This document shows, piece by piece, positions 8,638 through 18,123 of a stretch of 64,000 nucleotides of DNA. The notes beneath the pieces were generated by a model. That model was given only the letters and a program-made list of their open reading frames with translations, had not been told where the DNA came from and searched no databases. The position numbers and the translations under genes are program-made. How positions within the stretch are numbered: the first letter of the stretch is position 1; every line of letters begins with the position of its first letter. Location of the stretch: contig NZ_MOWM01000010.1 of NCBI RefSeq assembly GCF_016082275.1, forward strand, positions 1 through 64,000, read 5' to 3'. The stretch is from Variovorax sp. E3 (lineage in GTDB: Bacteria > Pseudomonadota > Gammaproteobacteria > Burkholderiales > Burkholderiaceae_C).

Positions 8638-9515
8638 TCAGACCGCGCTGCGATGCCGTTCGATGCAGACGTCCAGCGTCTCGCTGCCCGGCCGCTGCCA
8701 CCAGTCGAGGTTCGAAAAATCTCGACCTCGCTGAAGCCCGCGAAGCCCGCGTCTTCGACCCAGCCGCGGATCTTCTTGAGTTCGACCACACCGTCGCCCA
8801 TCATCCCGCGGTCACTCAGCAGGTCGCGCGTGGGCGTGAGCCAGTCGCACACGTGGTAGGCCAGTAGCCGCTCGTGGCCCGCGCGCGCAATCTGCTGCTG
8901 CAGCTTCGGGTCCCACCACACGTGGTAGATGTCCAGCGCCACGCCGAGCATGCCGCTCTTGCCCGCGTCGAGTTCGTCGCACAGGTCGAGTGCGTGCTCC
9001 AGCGTGTTGATGCACGCGCGGTCGGCCGCCTGCATCGGGTGCAGGGGCTCGATGGCCAGCGGCATGCCGACCTCGCGCGCGTATTCGAGCGACGCCGCGA
9101 TGCCGTCGCGCACCTCGTTGCGCGCACGGGCGATGTCCTTGTACGCGGCCTTGCCGTCGAGCGCGCCGGGCAGCGCGCCGACCACCAGCACGAGGCAGGG
9201 CGCGTCGAGCGTCTTCGCCTCGTCGATGGCGCGGCGGTTGTCGTCCAGCGCGGCCTTCAGGCCCGCCGCATCGGGCGCGGGAAAGAAGCCGCCGCGGCAA
9301 TAGCCCGAGAGGCCGATGCCGTGCGCCTTCAGTTGACTGGCCACCTTGTCGAGCCCGACGGCCGCCACCTGGTCGCGCCAGGGGCTGATCGCGCGGATGC
9401 CGCGCTCGGCGCACTGGTCGATGATGCGGTCGAGCGCCACCTCGGCGCCCGACTGCTTGCGCACCGTGGCGGTGTTGATCGACAGCCAGTCGTGGTTCTG
9501 CGAGAAATCGCGCAT
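8638..9515 (-). CDS. Sugar phosphate isomerase/epimerase family protein (TIM barrel, frameshifted)
   Basis: Xylose-isomerase-like TIM barrel, probably acting on a sugar or keto-sugar intermediate of the operon it terminates. Metal/substrate motifs include LVLVVGALPG, PLAIEPLHPM with the family Glu, LDIYHVWWDP, LAYHVCDWLTPTRD and GFSEVEIF. Reading breaks at 8715-8719, a short T run on the coding strand: one extra T gives EIFSNLDWWQRPGSETLD and a stop at 8638 after about 292 residues. The ATG at 9515 is chosen; an in-frame TTG at 9527 would overlap the upstream DUF993 stop. Last gene of the catabolic operon that starts near 17.2 kb. Confidence 0.83.
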
Positions 9516-9523
9516 GGGCTGCT

Positions 9524-10711
9524 TCAACCTTCCACGCCGTGCAGGGCCAGCAGGGTCTTCATGCGCCGCACCGCCAGCTCGGGCTGCTCCAGCAGGTTGG
9601 CCGCGTCGGCCAGCCGGAACAGTTCGGCAAAGTGCTGCAGCGAGCGCGTGCTCTGCTGGCCGCCGACCATGGTGAAGTGCTTCTGGTGGCCGTTGAGCCA
9701 GGCCATGAACACCACGCCGGTCTTGTAGAAGCGCGTGGGCGCGGCAAAGATGTGGCGCGACAGCGGCACCGTGGGGCCCAGGATGTCGTGGAACTTCTTT
9801 TCGTTGCCCTGCGCCAGCGCGCCCAGGGCCGCGCTGGCAGCCGGTGCGATGGCGTCGAAGATGCCCAGCAGCGCGTCGCTCTTGCCGTGCATCGGGTCGC
9901 TGCCGAAGCCGTCGCCGGCAATCAGTTCGGCGTAGTTGAAGTCGTCGCCCGTGTACATCCGCACACCTTGGGGCAGGCGGCGGCGCATCGCGATTTCCTT
10001 GTCCTTGTCGAGCAGCGAGATCTTGATGCCGTCGACCTTGTCCGGGTGCGCGGCGATGATGCCCAGCGCCGTGTCCATGGCCGCGTCGACGTCCTTCGTG
10101 CCCCAGTAGCCCGCCAGCGCGGGGTCGAACATGTCGCCCAGCCAGTGCAGCACCACGGGCTGCCTGGCCTGGCTCAGGATGCGGTCGTACACACGCTCGT
10201 AGTCGGCCGGGCTCTTCGCCACGCGGGCCAACGCGCGGCTGGCCATGACGATGAGCTTGCCGCCGAGCGCCTCGATGGCGGCCATCTGCTCTTCATAACC
10301 GCGGATGACGTCGTCGACGCTCTTCACGTCGTCGATGTTCAGGTGGTCGGTGCCGCAGCCCGAAGCGACCAGCGCACCGGGCACGTCTTTCGCGGCGTCG
10401 AGCGAGCGGCGGATCAGCTCCAGCGACGTGGGCCAGTCCAGGCCCATGCCGCGCTGCGCGGTGTCCATGGCCTCGGCCACGCCCAGGCCCAGCGAGAACA
10501 GGTGGCGGCGGTAGGCGATGGTGGTGTCCCAGTCGACCGCGCACTGCAGCCACGGGTCGACGGCCGCCAGCGGGTCGGCCACCACGTGCGCGGCCGAGTA
10601 GGCGATGCGGTTGAACTTGACGCCCGCATCGGGCTTGGCCGGCGCGCTGCCGCGCAGCGCGTAGGGCGCGAGCGCGCCGCCGGCGGTGGGGAGGGTGAGC
10701 GAAAGCGCCAT
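9524..10711 (-). CDS. DUF993 family protein (dihydrodipicolinate synthase-like)
   Basis: A 395-residue TIM-barrel protein of the DUF993 family, distantly related to the DapA/aldolase group. The reaction is unknown, but such proteins are typically encoded next to Gfo/Idh oxidoreductases and sugar isomerases, as here. Visible segments are FNRIAYSAAHVVADPLAAVDPW, LVASGCGTDHLNID, VVLHWLGDMFDPALAGYWG, DGIKISLLDKDKE (the Lys here could be the Schiff-base or substrate Lys) and RMYTGDDFNYAELIAGDG. Start ATG at 10711, eight bases after the Gfo/Idh stop; its stop abuts the isomerase gene. Co-translation is likely. Aldolase or lyase chemistry is an inference from fold and context. Confidence 0.85.
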   Translation of the reverse strand: MALSLTLPTAGGALAPYALRGSAPAKPDAGVKFNRIAYSAAHVVADPLAAVDPWLQCAVDWDTTIAYRRHLFSLGLGVAEAMDTAQRGMGLDWPTSLELIRRSLDAAKDVPGALVASGCGTDHLNIDDVKSVDDVIRGYEEQMAAIEALGGKLIVMASRALARVAKSPADYERVYDRILSQARQPVVLHWLGDMFDPALAGYWGTKDVDAAMDTALGIIAAHPDKVDGIKISLLDKDKEIAMRRRLPQGVRMYTGDDFNYAELIAGDGFGSDPMHGKSDALLGIFDAIAPAASAALGALAQGNEKKFHDILGPTVPLSRHIFAAPTRFYKTGVVFMAWLNGHQKHFTMVGGQQSTRSLQHFAELFRLADAANLLEQPELAVRRMKTLLALHGVEG

Positions 10712-10718
10712 GGTTGCC

Positions 10719-11882
10719 TCAGACCTTCAGCGCGGGCACGTCGACCCAGCGGCGGTCTTGCCACGATTCGAGCGCGGCCTCGACCAGCTGCACGCCCTTG
10801 GCGCCTTCGGGCAAGGTCCACTTGTAGGGCGCGTTCTCGACCACGTGGCGAATGAAGTGCTCCCACTGGATCTTGAAGCCGTTGTCGTAGACCTGCGAAT
10901 CGGGAATCTCCTGCCACTGGTCGAAGAAGTTCATGTTCTGCTTCTCGTCGGGGTTCCACACCGGGCGCGGCGTGGCCACGCGCGACTGGGCGCGGCAGCT
11001 CGACAGGCCCGCCACGGCCGAGCCGTCGGTGCCGTCGACATGGAAGGTCACGAGGTCGTCGCGGCGCACGCGCGTGACCCAGCTCATGTTGATCTGCGCG
11101 ATGACGGGCTCGCCGTTGTGGCCGGTGAGTTCGCAGGTGGCATAGGCGGCGTCGTCGGCGGTGGCCTCGTAGGGTTTGCCTTCTTCGTCCCAGCGCTTGG
11201 GGATGTGGGTGGTGCCCAGGCACGACACCGACTTCACTTCGCCGAACAGGTTGTCCAGCACGTAGCGCCAGTGGCACATCATGTCCAGGATCATGCCGCC
11301 GCCGTCTTCCTTGCGGTAGTTCCAGCTCGGGCGCTGAATGGGCTGCAGGTCGCCCTCGAACACCCAGTAGCCGAACTCCAGGCGCACGCTGAGCATGCGG
11401 CCGAAGAAGCCGGCGCGGCGCAGCATGTCGAGCTTGCGCAGGCCGGGCAGGAAGAGCTTGTCCTGCACCGCGCCGTGCTTCAGGCCCGAGCCTTCGGCCA
11501 GGCGCGCGATTTCGACGGCTTCGTTCAGGTTGGTGGCGATCGGCTTCTCGCAGTACACGTGCTTGCCGGCGCGGATGGCCTTGGCCAAGAGCGTGGGGCG
11601 CATCTGCGTGGTGCCGGCGTCGAAGAAGATGGTGTCGTCCTTGTTCTCCAGCGCCTTGTCCAGGTCGGTGCCCCAGCGCGGAATGTTGTGCGCCTTGGCC
11701 AGCGCTTCCATCTTCTCGGCGTTGCGGCCGATGAGGATCGGGTCGGGCATGACCTTGTCGCCGTTGGACAGCGTGACGCCGCCTTGCGCGCGGATCGCGC
11801 AGATCGAGCGGATCAGGTGCTGGTTCATGCCCATGCGGCCGGTGACGCCGTGCATGATGATTCCGAGACGTTGGGTGGCCAT
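10719..11882 (-). CDS. Gfo/Idh/MocA family NAD(P)-dependent oxidoreductase
   Basis: Predicted sugar or sugar-acid dehydrogenase of 387 residues. The N-terminal Rossmann region begins QRLGIIMHGVTGRMGMNQHL. The central catalytic motif is AGKHVYCEKPIA with the conserved E-K-P. The C-terminal alpha/beta domain contains GGGMILDMMCHWRYVLDNLFG, a variant of the family D-x-G-x-H motif with the catalytic His in MCHW. Start ATG at 11882. It is about 60 bases downstream of the enolase-superfamily gene and directly upstream of DUF993. Together with the isomerase it suggests an oxidation-first route for a sugar-like compound. Confidence 0.9.
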   Translation of the reverse strand: MATQRLGIIMHGVTGRMGMNQHLIRSICAIRAQGGVTLSNGDKVMPDPILIGRNAEKMEALAKAHNIPRWGTDLDKALENKDDTIFFDAGTTQMRPTLLAKAIRAGKHVYCEKPIATNLNEAVEIARLAEGSGLKHGAVQDKLFLPGLRKLDMLRRAGFFGRMLSVRLEFGYWVFEGDLQPIQRPSWNYRKEDGGGMILDMMCHWRYVLDNLFGEVKSVSCLGTTHIPKRWDEEGKPYEATADDAAYATCELTGHNGEPVIAQINMSWVTRVRRDDLVTFHVDGTDGSAVAGLSSCRAQSRVATPRPVWNPDEKQNMNFFDQWQEIPDSQVYDNGFKIQWEHFIRHVVENAPYKWTLPEGAKGVQLVEAALESWQDRRWVDVPALKV

Positions 11883-11942
11883 CGTTTTCTTCCTTGAGAG
11901 ATGCGAGAGAGAGATAGGGAGGTGGAAAGAAGCGTTGCTTCT

Positions 11943-13375
11943 TCAGTAGACGGAACGCATGGCGTCCCACGAGATGCCAGCGCCGGGTCTGCCGGTGGCA
12001 AAGCCGGGCGCGGTGGCGAGCGAGGACAGGTCGAGCTGTCCGTCGCGGATGGCGAGGCGCACGGCGCCGCCGCTCGTTTCGTACAGGCCCGGGTGGGCGC
12101 GCAGCAGGGCCTGTTGCTCGGCCTCGGGCGCCGCGGCCAGGCCGTTGACGTAGTGGTGGCCGTTGCGCTCTACGTGCGAGAGCCCGAGCCAGGCGACCAG
12201 CGCCAGGTCTTGCTGCACGCTCAGGCCGGCCTGCATGGTGAGGTCTTCGCCCGAGAGGAAATAGCGCGCGGCGTCGCCGGCGGCGGTGTTCCACTGCGCG
12301 CAGCGTGCGGCGTTGACGGTCGACTTGTAGAAGCCCTTGCAGCTCTTGCTCGACACGCCGGTGTAGCCGAGCGCGCGGGCCTGCGGAAAGGCGTCGAGCG
12401 TGCCGTCGGATTCGTCGATCAGCAGCGGGATGCGTTTGGCCAGCGCCGACACGTCACGCTGCAGGGCCGCGTCGCGGCGGATCGGCTGCTCCACGAACAC
12501 CGTCTTCTGCACCAGCGTGTGCAGCGCGGGCGTGGACAGCATGCGGTCGAGGAACGCGCCGAAGCGTCCGCGTCGGCGTACTGCTCGTTGCCGTCGAGCG
12601 TGACCAGGCGGGCGTGGCCGTCGATCACGCTGGCGATGCGCACCAGGCGCGCGATGTCCTGCGCGGTGTCGCCGCAGAGCTTGAGCTTGAAGTGCGTGTG
12701 GCCGTAGCGGCGCACGGCGGCCGCGAGCGTGGCGGGCAGGCCGTCGTGGGGCGCATCGGGCAGGGCGTCGCTGTCGTCGATGGCATCGGCCAGGCCCACG
12801 GTGTGGCGCGCGGCGATGCGCGTGCGCGGCTGCCGGCCGGCCAGGAAGCCGGGCATGTCGAAGCCGGCAAGGTCGTCGGCCAGGCCGCTGCCCGCGATGT
12901 CGATGCCGGGCAGGTTGGCACTCATCGCCGTCGCAAAGCTCACGCCGCTGTGCAGGCACAGGGCGTCGAGCAAAGCGCGGTCGATCAGCGCGGGGCCGTA
13001 GCTGGCCACCAGTGCTTGCAAACCCTTGGCCCTGGCGCGCGACTGCAGCGCGGCGTAGTTGGAAGCGAAGTGCGTCCACGCGGTCTGCGCATCGGGCTCG
13101 GCGGTGTAGGCCTCGCGTGCGTCGCGCAGTGCAAAGCGCAGCTGCTCGAAGTTCTGTTCGTTGGTGAGCGCGGGGTTCTTGTCGAACCACTTGGGCACCA
13201 TCATCTCGGCGGCGCAGCCCTCGGCCGTGCGGCCGTCCGCCAGGCGGATGCGGGCCTTCACATAGACCTGCGGGCAGGCCGTGACGGTGGCCGCGCCGAA
13301 GCGGAACGGCAGCCGCAGCGCCACGTTGCGCTCGGCAAAGCGGATTTCCTCGACGTGAAAACGGATCGCATCCAT
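11943..13375 (-). CDS. Enolase-superfamily (mandelate racemase/muconate lactonizing enzyme-like) protein (frameshifted)
   Basis: Predicted to abstract an alpha proton next to a carboxylate, as a dehydratase, racemase or cycloisomerase. The barrel motifs are visible: K-x-K at the end of strand two (HTHFKLKLCGD), Asp in LVTLDGNEQY, Glu in VFVEQPI, Glu in PLLIDESDG, and a Lys pair in GVSSKSCKGFYKS. Reading breaks near 12565: adding one base after the codons for QYADADA gives FGAFLDRMLSTPALHTLVQ and continues to the stop at 11943. About 478 residues when joined, longer than the usual 370-400, with an extended N-terminal capping part. Start ATG at 13375, 14 bases from the end of the ABC ATPase gene. 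Substrate unknown. Confidence 0.82.
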
Positions 13376-13389
13376 GGCCGTTGCCTTCT

Positions 13390-14169
13390 TCAGTGGTCCA
13401 GGATGCCTTGCGAGAAGAAATGCGCGCGCACCAGCTTCGTGTAGGCACCGAACTCGGGCGAGGCCATCATGTCGAGCGTGCGGGCGCGCGGCAGTTCGAT
13501 GTCGTACACGGCGGCAATGGAGCCGGGGCGCTCGCTCATCACGATCACGCGGTCCGACAGGAAGATGGCCTCGGGAATGCTGTGGGTGATGAGCATCACC
13601 GTCTTCTTCGATGCCATCCAGATGCGCTGCAACTCCAGGTTCATCTTCTCGCGCGTCATGGCGTCGAGCGCGCCGAAGGGCTCGTCCATCAGCAGCACCG
13701 ACGGGTCGTGCAGCAGCGCGCGGCAGATCGATGCGCGTTGCTGCATGCCGCCCGACAGCTGCCACGGGTACTTGCCCTCGAAGCCCTTCAGGCCGGCCAT
13801 TTCCATGAGTTCGCGGGCGCGGGTGCGCGACGCCTCTTTTGGCAGGTGGCGCATCTCGGCCTGCAGCAGGATGTTGTCTTCCACGCTGCGCCAGGGCAGC
13901 AGCACCGCGCTCTGGAACACGATGCCCACGTCCTTCTGCGGACCCTTGATGGGCTTGCCCGCCAGCGTGAGGCTGCCGCCGCTGATGGGCAGCAGGCCCG
14001 CCACCATCTTCAGCAAGGTGCTCTTGCCGCAGCCCGAAGGGCCGACGACGGAGACGAACTCGCCTTCCTTGATGGCGAAGTCCAGCGGCTTGAGCGACTC
14101 GACCGGGCCGTCCTTGCTGGGATAGATCTTCGAGACGCCGCGCGCTTCGATCAGGATTTCATTGGACAT
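13390..14169 (-). CDS. ABC transporter ATP-binding protein (nitrate/sulfonate/taurine type)
   Basis: Cytoplasmic ATPase (259 residues) of an SsuB/TauB-like importer. It has Walker A GPSGCGKSTLLKMV, Q-loop VFQSAVLLPW, signature LSGGMQQRASICRALL, Walker B VLLMDEPFGALD and the switch His in LITHS. It partners with the permease at 15404-16177 and the SsuA/THI5-like binding protein at 14328-15337. The three genes are transcribed in the order Bug receptor, permease, binding protein, ATPase and then the catabolic enzymes, so the substrate is probably what the downstream enzymes degrade. Start ATG at 14169. Confidence 0.94.
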   Translation of the reverse strand: MSNEILIEARGVSKIYPSKDGPVESLKPLDFAIKEGEFVSVVGPSGCGKSTLLKMVAGLLPISGGSLTLAGKPIKGPQKDVGIVFQSAVLLPWRSVEDNILLQAEMRHLPKEASRTRARELMEMAGLKGFEGKYPWQLSGGMQQRASICRALLHDPSVLLMDEPFGALDAMTREKMNLELQRIWMASKKTVMLITHSIPEAIFLSDRVIVMSERPGSIAAVYDIELPRARTLDMMASPEFGAYTKLVRAHFFSQGILDH

Positions 14170-14327
14170 GGGCTTGGAGGAGGGCGAAGGCGGACCGTCG
14201 GGAAACTGGGGTCGAAGCTGGTTTCGGGAAACACCGCGGAACCGGCTTTGCCGGGCCGCAGGTGTTGCCCCCGGTAGGGGGTTGGAGAAGCGACACGAAG
14301 TGCGCGAAGCCTGGGGGCGAGCCCTGT
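14170..14327 (-). repeat. Candidate interspersed intergenic repeat
   Basis: The 158-base spacer inside the operon holds a short inverted structure (CCCCCGGTAGGGGG near 14265-14282). It is followed by GCGACACGAAGTGCGCGAAGC, in which parts repeat each other (CGAAGTG/CGAAGCC). Sequences of this style recur between genes in Comamonadaceae genomes as I remember them. Only this copy is seen in the window, so the repeat status rests on recollection, not on a second copy here. Confidence 0.3.
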
Positions 14328-15337
14328 CTACGGCAGGAAGTCGAGCGTCACGTAGTCTTCGGGCTTGCCGCGCGTCGAGGCGTCCATGCCGCCGTACTGC
14401 ACCAGCAGGTCGAGCGAGTCGCTGACGTTCTTCATGGTCACGCGGTACGGGCGCTGGTTGGCCGTTTCCTTCGTGTGATACAGCGCCACGCTTTGCTTCA
14501 TGCCGACGATGAGCGTGTCGCGCACGCCGGCCTTGGCGTTGGCTTTGAGCATGGCGTCCACGGCGGCCTCGGGGCTCTTCTCGGCGGCTTCGGCGGCCTT
14601 GGTGGAGGCGCGCATGAAGCGCTTCACGAGGTCGGGGTTCTCGGTCAGCAGGTTCTTGTTGGTGATGATCCCGGAGCTGATCTGGTTCACGCCGGAGTCG
14701 GCGAAGCGGATCGGCGTCACGGGCTTGCCGGTGGCGTCCTGCAGCTTGATGGCCTGGTCCATCACGTAGCCCAGCAGCAGGTCGGCCTGCCCGTTGGTCA
14801 CGGCATTGAGCTTGGTCTGGCCGTCGCCCGAGACGATCTTCACCTGGTCGGGCTTGATGTCGTTGACCTTCAGGAACAGCGGCCACATCTGCGACATCGA
14901 GTCGCCGGGCGTCACGGCCACGGTCTTGCCGATGATGTCCTTGGGCGTCTTGATGTTCTTCTCGGAGAAGCCCATGACCGACATCGGGCTGACCTGGAAC
15001 AGCACGCCGGTCGACTTCAGCGGCGCGCCCTTGGCGGCCGCCTTGATCATGGTGGTGACGTCGATGTAGCCGAAGGTGGCCGACTTGGCGGCCACCGCCT
15101 GCGCGGTGACGGCGGAGCCGCGGCCTTCCTGGATGTCCAGGTCGATGCCTTCGTCGGCGTAAAAGCCTTTTCCTTGCCCAGGAAGAAGGGCGCGTGCTCG
15201 CTGTAGAGGTACCAGTTGAGCATCAGCGTGACCTTGTCCTTGGGCTTGTCGCCCTGCGCATGGGCGGGGGCGACGGCAAAGGTGGCCAGGCTGGCGATGG
15301 CGGCGGCGGCGAGCAGCGAGGGAAGCAGTCTCTTCAT
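14328..15337 (-). CDS. ABC transporter substrate-binding protein, SsuA/THI5-like (frameshifted)
   Basis: Periplasmic binding protein of the transporter encoded around it. A Sec signal peptide (MKRLLPSLLAAAAIASLATFA, cleavage near AHAQG) precedes the characteristic VTLMLNWYLYSEHAPFFLGKEKGF opening of NMT1/THI5-type proteins. Reading breaks near 15166: one extra C on the plus strand (a G in the coding strand) restores GFYADEGIDLDIQEGRGS and joins to SATFGYIDVTTMIKAAAKGAP. The rest runs to the stop at 14328, about 336 residues. The NWY segment resembles pyrimidine/thiamine-precursor and riboflavin-type binding proteins, so an aromatic or heterocyclic substrate is possible; this is an inference. 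Confidence 0.88.
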
Positions 15338-15403
15338 GGTCTTGTCTCCAGGGAGTTGTTTGTTGGTGTGCGAAGGAACGTGAAACCGAAACGGGGAACG
15401 CGG

Positions 15404-16177
15404 TCAGTGCGCGTGGCGTTGCGAGGCGTGCCAGGGAATCATCACGCGCTCGATCAGGTCGACGGCCACGAAAAGGATCACGCCGATGCTCGACAGCACC
15501 ACCAGCGCGGCGAACATCAGCGGCAGGTCGAAGTTGCCGTTGGCCACCTGCAGTACGTAGCCGATGCCCGAGTTGGAGCCGACGAATTCACCGACCACCG
15601 CGCCCACCACGGCCAGCGTGACCGACACCTTCAGGCCGCTGAAGATCTGCGGCAGCGCCTGCGGCAGGCTGATCTTGAAGAAGGTCTGCAGCCGGCTCGC
15701 ACCCATGGAGCGCGAGAGGTCGAGCATGTCGGGCTCGACCGACTTGAAGCCCATCACCGTGGACACCACCACCGGGAAGAAGCCCAGCAAAAAGGCGCTG
15801 ATCACCTTCGGGAAAATGCCGAAGCCGAACCACACCACGAACAGCGGCGCAATCGCCACCTTGGGAATGCTCTGCGAGAACACCAGCAGCGGGTACACAT
15901 ACGACTCGACCACGCGCGAGTACGCGATGACCATCGCGATCGGAATGCCGATCAGGATCGTCAGGCCGAAGCCGCCCAGCGTGGCGAGCGTGGTCTTCCA
16001 GCTTTCGGCCAGCAGGTGCGGCCATTCGGCGATGAGCTGCTTCACCACCTCCCAGGGCGGGGGAATCAGGTAGGCCGGAATCTTGAAGAGGCGGATCGCC
16101 AGGTCCCACAGCACCAGCAGCAACAGGATCAGGATGAAAGGGCGCAGGGCCGGGGAGAGCAGGAGCTTGCGGAACAT
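15404..16177 (-). CDS. ABC transporter permease (SsuC/TauC type)
   Basis: Inner-membrane permease (257 residues) of the importer with the ATPase at 13390 and the binding protein at 14328. It starts with a membrane helix (FILILLLLVLWDLAIRLF) and contains about six helices and the cytoplasmic coupling segment SMGASRLQTFFKISLPQALPQI (EAA-like loop). GEFVGSNSGIGYVL and a final helix before the basic C-terminus follow. Start ATG at 16177, 18 bases after the stop of the Bug-receptor gene. Confidence 0.94.
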   Translation of the reverse strand: MFRKLLLSPALRPFILILLLLVLWDLAIRLFKIPAYLIPPPWEVVKQLIAEWPHLLAESWKTTLATLGGFGLTILIGIPIAMVIAYSRVVESYVYPLLVFSQSIPKVAIAPLFVVWFGFGIFPKVISAFLLGFFPVVVSTVMGFKSVEPDMLDLSRSMGASRLQTFFKISLPQALPQIFSGLKVSVTLAVVGAVVGEFVGSNSGIGYVLQVANGNFDLPLMFAALVVLSSIGVILFVAVDLIERVMIPWHASQRHAH

Positions 16178-16195
16178 GGCGATGGTCTGGGGTGC

Positions 16196-17188
16196 TTACT
16201 GTTGGACCGAGAGGCCTGCGGCCTTCACGAGCTGCGCGTTGCTCGCGATCTCTTCCTTGATGTAGGCGTCGAACTGAGCGGGCTTCAGGGTCCACGGGTC
16301 GGCGCCGAGCTTGGCGAAGCGCTCCTTCACCTCGGGCGTGGCCAGCGCCTTCGCCACTTCGGTGTTCAGGCGCTCGACGATGTCGCGCGGCGTCTTGGCG
16401 GGCGCCATCATTCCGATCCAGAAGTTGAACTCGGAGCCGGGCACGCCGGCCTCGGTGGTGGTGGGCACGTCGGGCAGGGCGGCGGCGCGCTTGGGCGAGC
16501 CCACGGCCAGTGCCAGCAGCTGGCCTTCCTTGATCTGGCCGATGACCGGCGCGATGGGCGAGAAGTAGTAGTCGACGCGGCCCGAGAGCACCTCGGTCAC
16601 GGCCTCGCCCGAACCCTTGAAGGGGATGTTGGTGGCGTCTATCTTGGCGGCCATCTTGAACTTCTCGGCGTTCAGGTGCGTGGCGCTGCCCTGGCCGGCG
16701 GACGCGAAGTTCATGCTGCCGGGCTTGGCGCGCGCGGCGGCCAGCAGCTGCGGCAGGGTCTTGATGTTCTTGCCGGGCGAGATCACCAGCGCGTTGGGCA
16801 GCGACGAAATGGGCGTGATGCCCGCGAAGTCGTTGACGGTGTCGAACGGCAGCTTGGCGAAGGTCGAGGGGCTGACCGTGTGCGACGACGAATGGATCAT
16901 CAGCGTGTAGCCGTCGGCCGCGGCCGTGGCCACCGCCTGCTGGCCGATGGTGCCGCTGGCGCCGCCGCGGTTGTCGATGACCAGCACCTGGCCCATGCTC
17001 GCGCCCATCTTGTCGGCAATGGCGCGCGCAATGATGTCGGTGGTGCTGCCGGCCGCGAAGGGCACGATCACGCGGATCGGCTTGGTCGGGTAGCCGTTCT
17101 GCGCGGAAGCCATGCCGGGCAGCAGGGCGGCGATGCAGGTCAGCGAGGCAAGGACGGTGGTGCGTGCAGTGCTGGCAAAGAGCTTCAA
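16196..17188 (-). CDS. Bug/TctC family tripartite tricarboxylate-type periplasmic receptor
   Basis: Periplasmic solute receptor. A signal peptide ending near GMASAQ is followed by the family hallmarks YPTKPIRVIVPFAAGSTTDIIAR, VIDNRGGASGTIGQQAVA, ADGYTLMIHS, SLPDVPTTTEAGVPG-like ALPDVPTTTEAG and APAKTPRDIVERLN. No TctA/TctB membrane partners are nearby. I place the start at the TTG at 17188 because GGAGACAACC lies just before it; an in-frame ATG at 17215 lacks a ribosome site. It is the first gene of the catabolic operon. A perfect inverted repeat lies about 40 bases upstream. It could feed the ABC system or act as a sensor. Confidence 0.9.
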   Translation of the reverse strand: MKLFASTARTTVLASLTCIAALLPGMASAQNGYPTKPIRVIVPFAAGSTTDIIARAIADKMGASMGQVLVIDNRGGASGTIGQQAVATAAADGYTLMIHSSSHTVSPSTFAKLPFDTVNDFAGITPISSLPNALVISPGKNIKTLPQLLAAARAKPGSMNFASAGQGSATHLNAEKFKMAAKIDATNIPFKGSGEAVTEVLSGRVDYYFSPIAPVIGQIKEGQLLALAVGSPKRAAALPDVPTTTEAGVPGSEFNFWIGMMAPAKTPRDIVERLNTEVAKALATPEVKERFAKLGADPWTLKPAQFDAYIKEEIASNAQLVKAAGLSVQQ

Positions 17189-17228
17189 GGTTGTCTCCGC
17201 GCGGTCGGGCCGCATTCTTCGGTCGATC

Positions 17229-17248
17229 AATTCACCATTGAGTGAATT
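17229..17248. promoter_or_regulatory. Candidate TetR operator (inverted repeat)
   Basis: AATTCAC-CATTGA-GTGAATT: two perfect 7-base arms around a 6-base centre, just upstream of the catabolic operon and about 100 bases past the end of the tetR gene. Size and symmetry fit a TetR-family dimer site. A related, less perfect copy lies in the tetR promoter at 18037-18057. Confidence 0.6.
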
Positions 17249-17355
17249 ATCGATTGTAGGAACGCTGCGCCGCAGCGTCAACGGCCGCTGCCTAGTAGAT
17301 ACCCGGAGAGCGAGAGCGAGAGAGCGGCGCCGCGGACTCGGGCGCGCTCGGTGGT

Positions 17356-18030
17356 TCAGTGCAGGACGTAGCCCAGCACGAGGTCGGTCATGTGCGAGAG
17401 GCGTTGCGCCATCGCCTTGGGGGCACGCAGGTCACGCCCGAAGATGGCCGACAGCGTGTGGTTGTTCGACAGGTAGAAGTAGCACAGCGACGCGATCGAG
17501 ATGTACAGCTGCACCGGGTCGACGCCGGCGCGGAACAGGTTGTCGCGCCGGCCGCGCTCCAGCACGGTGTCGAGCAGCTGCACCAGCGGCGAGTTCATTT
17601 CCTGGATGCGCTCCGAACGCTTCAGGTGCGACGCGCAGTGCAGGTTCTCGCTGTTGAGCAGCGTGATGAACTCGGGGTGCTCCAGGTAGTAGTGCCACGT
17701 GAACGACACCAGCTGGCGGATGGCCTCGACCGGCTCGATCTCGTCGAGGTGCAGGCGCTGCTCGGCTTCGCGGATGTCGGCGTAGGTGCGCTCCAGCACG
17801 GCAAGGAACAGGTCGTCCTTGCTGCCGAAGTAGTAGTAGATGAGCCGCTTGTTGAGGCCCGCGCGCTCGGCGATGCTGTCCATGCGGGCGCCGGCGAGGC
17901 CGCGCGCCGAGAACTCGTCGCGCGCCGACGCGAGGATGGCGAGCTGCGAACGGTCGGCGTCGCGCGAGCGGGGCTCGAGCGTCTCGGTGGCGTCGCGGGC
18001 TTCGGGTGTGGGGTCCTTGGGGGCCTTCAT
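17356..18030 (-). CDS. TetR/AcrR family transcriptional regulator
   Basis: DNA-binding repressor of 224 residues. The helix-turn-helix is AILASARDEFSARGLAGARMDSIAERAGLNKRLIYYYFGSKDDLF (residues 30-75), followed by a helical ligand-binding domain. The C-terminal part resembles the RutR/YfiR-like TetR_C domain with ITLLNSENLHCASHLKRS. It lies between the catabolic operon (same strand, downstream) and the divergent thiamine-diphosphate enzyme, so it plausibly controls both. Related palindromes are present at 17229-17248 and 18037-18057. Its own operon relation is ambiguous because it is transcribed toward the operon. Confidence 0.92.
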   Translation of the reverse strand: MKAPKDPTPEARDATETLEPRSRDADRSQLAILASARDEFSARGLAGARMDSIAERAGLNKRLIYYYFGSKDDLFLAVLERTYADIREAEQRLHLDEIEPVEAIRQLVSFTWHYYLEHPEFITLLNSENLHCASHLKRSERIQEMNSPLVQLLDTVLERGRRDNLFRAGVDPVQLYISIASLCYFYLSNNHTLSAIFGRDLRAPKAMAQRLSHMTDLVLGYVLH

Positions 18031-18036
18031 GGCGCG

Positions 18037-18057
18037 AATTTAACCAGTTGGGGAATT
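18037..18057. promoter_or_regulatory. Second candidate TetR site
   Basis: AATT-TAACCAGTTGGGG-AATT lies between the divergent tetR and thiamine-diphosphate-enzyme genes, seven bases upstream of the tetR ATG. It shares the outer AATT arms and a central CCA-n-TTG with the better palindrome at 17229-17248, so autoregulation and control of the divergent gene are plausible. Confidence 0.4.
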
Positions 18058-18123
18058 AAAGCAAGCAGTCTGGGCGCGGCGCTGATAATTGCCGCAGACA
18101 TTGCAACCGAGGTTTCAGTTCTC

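Noticed and set aside
15194-17245. 683-codon plus-strand frame
   Set aside because: Antisense to permease, receptor and binding-protein genes; composition is shadow-like.
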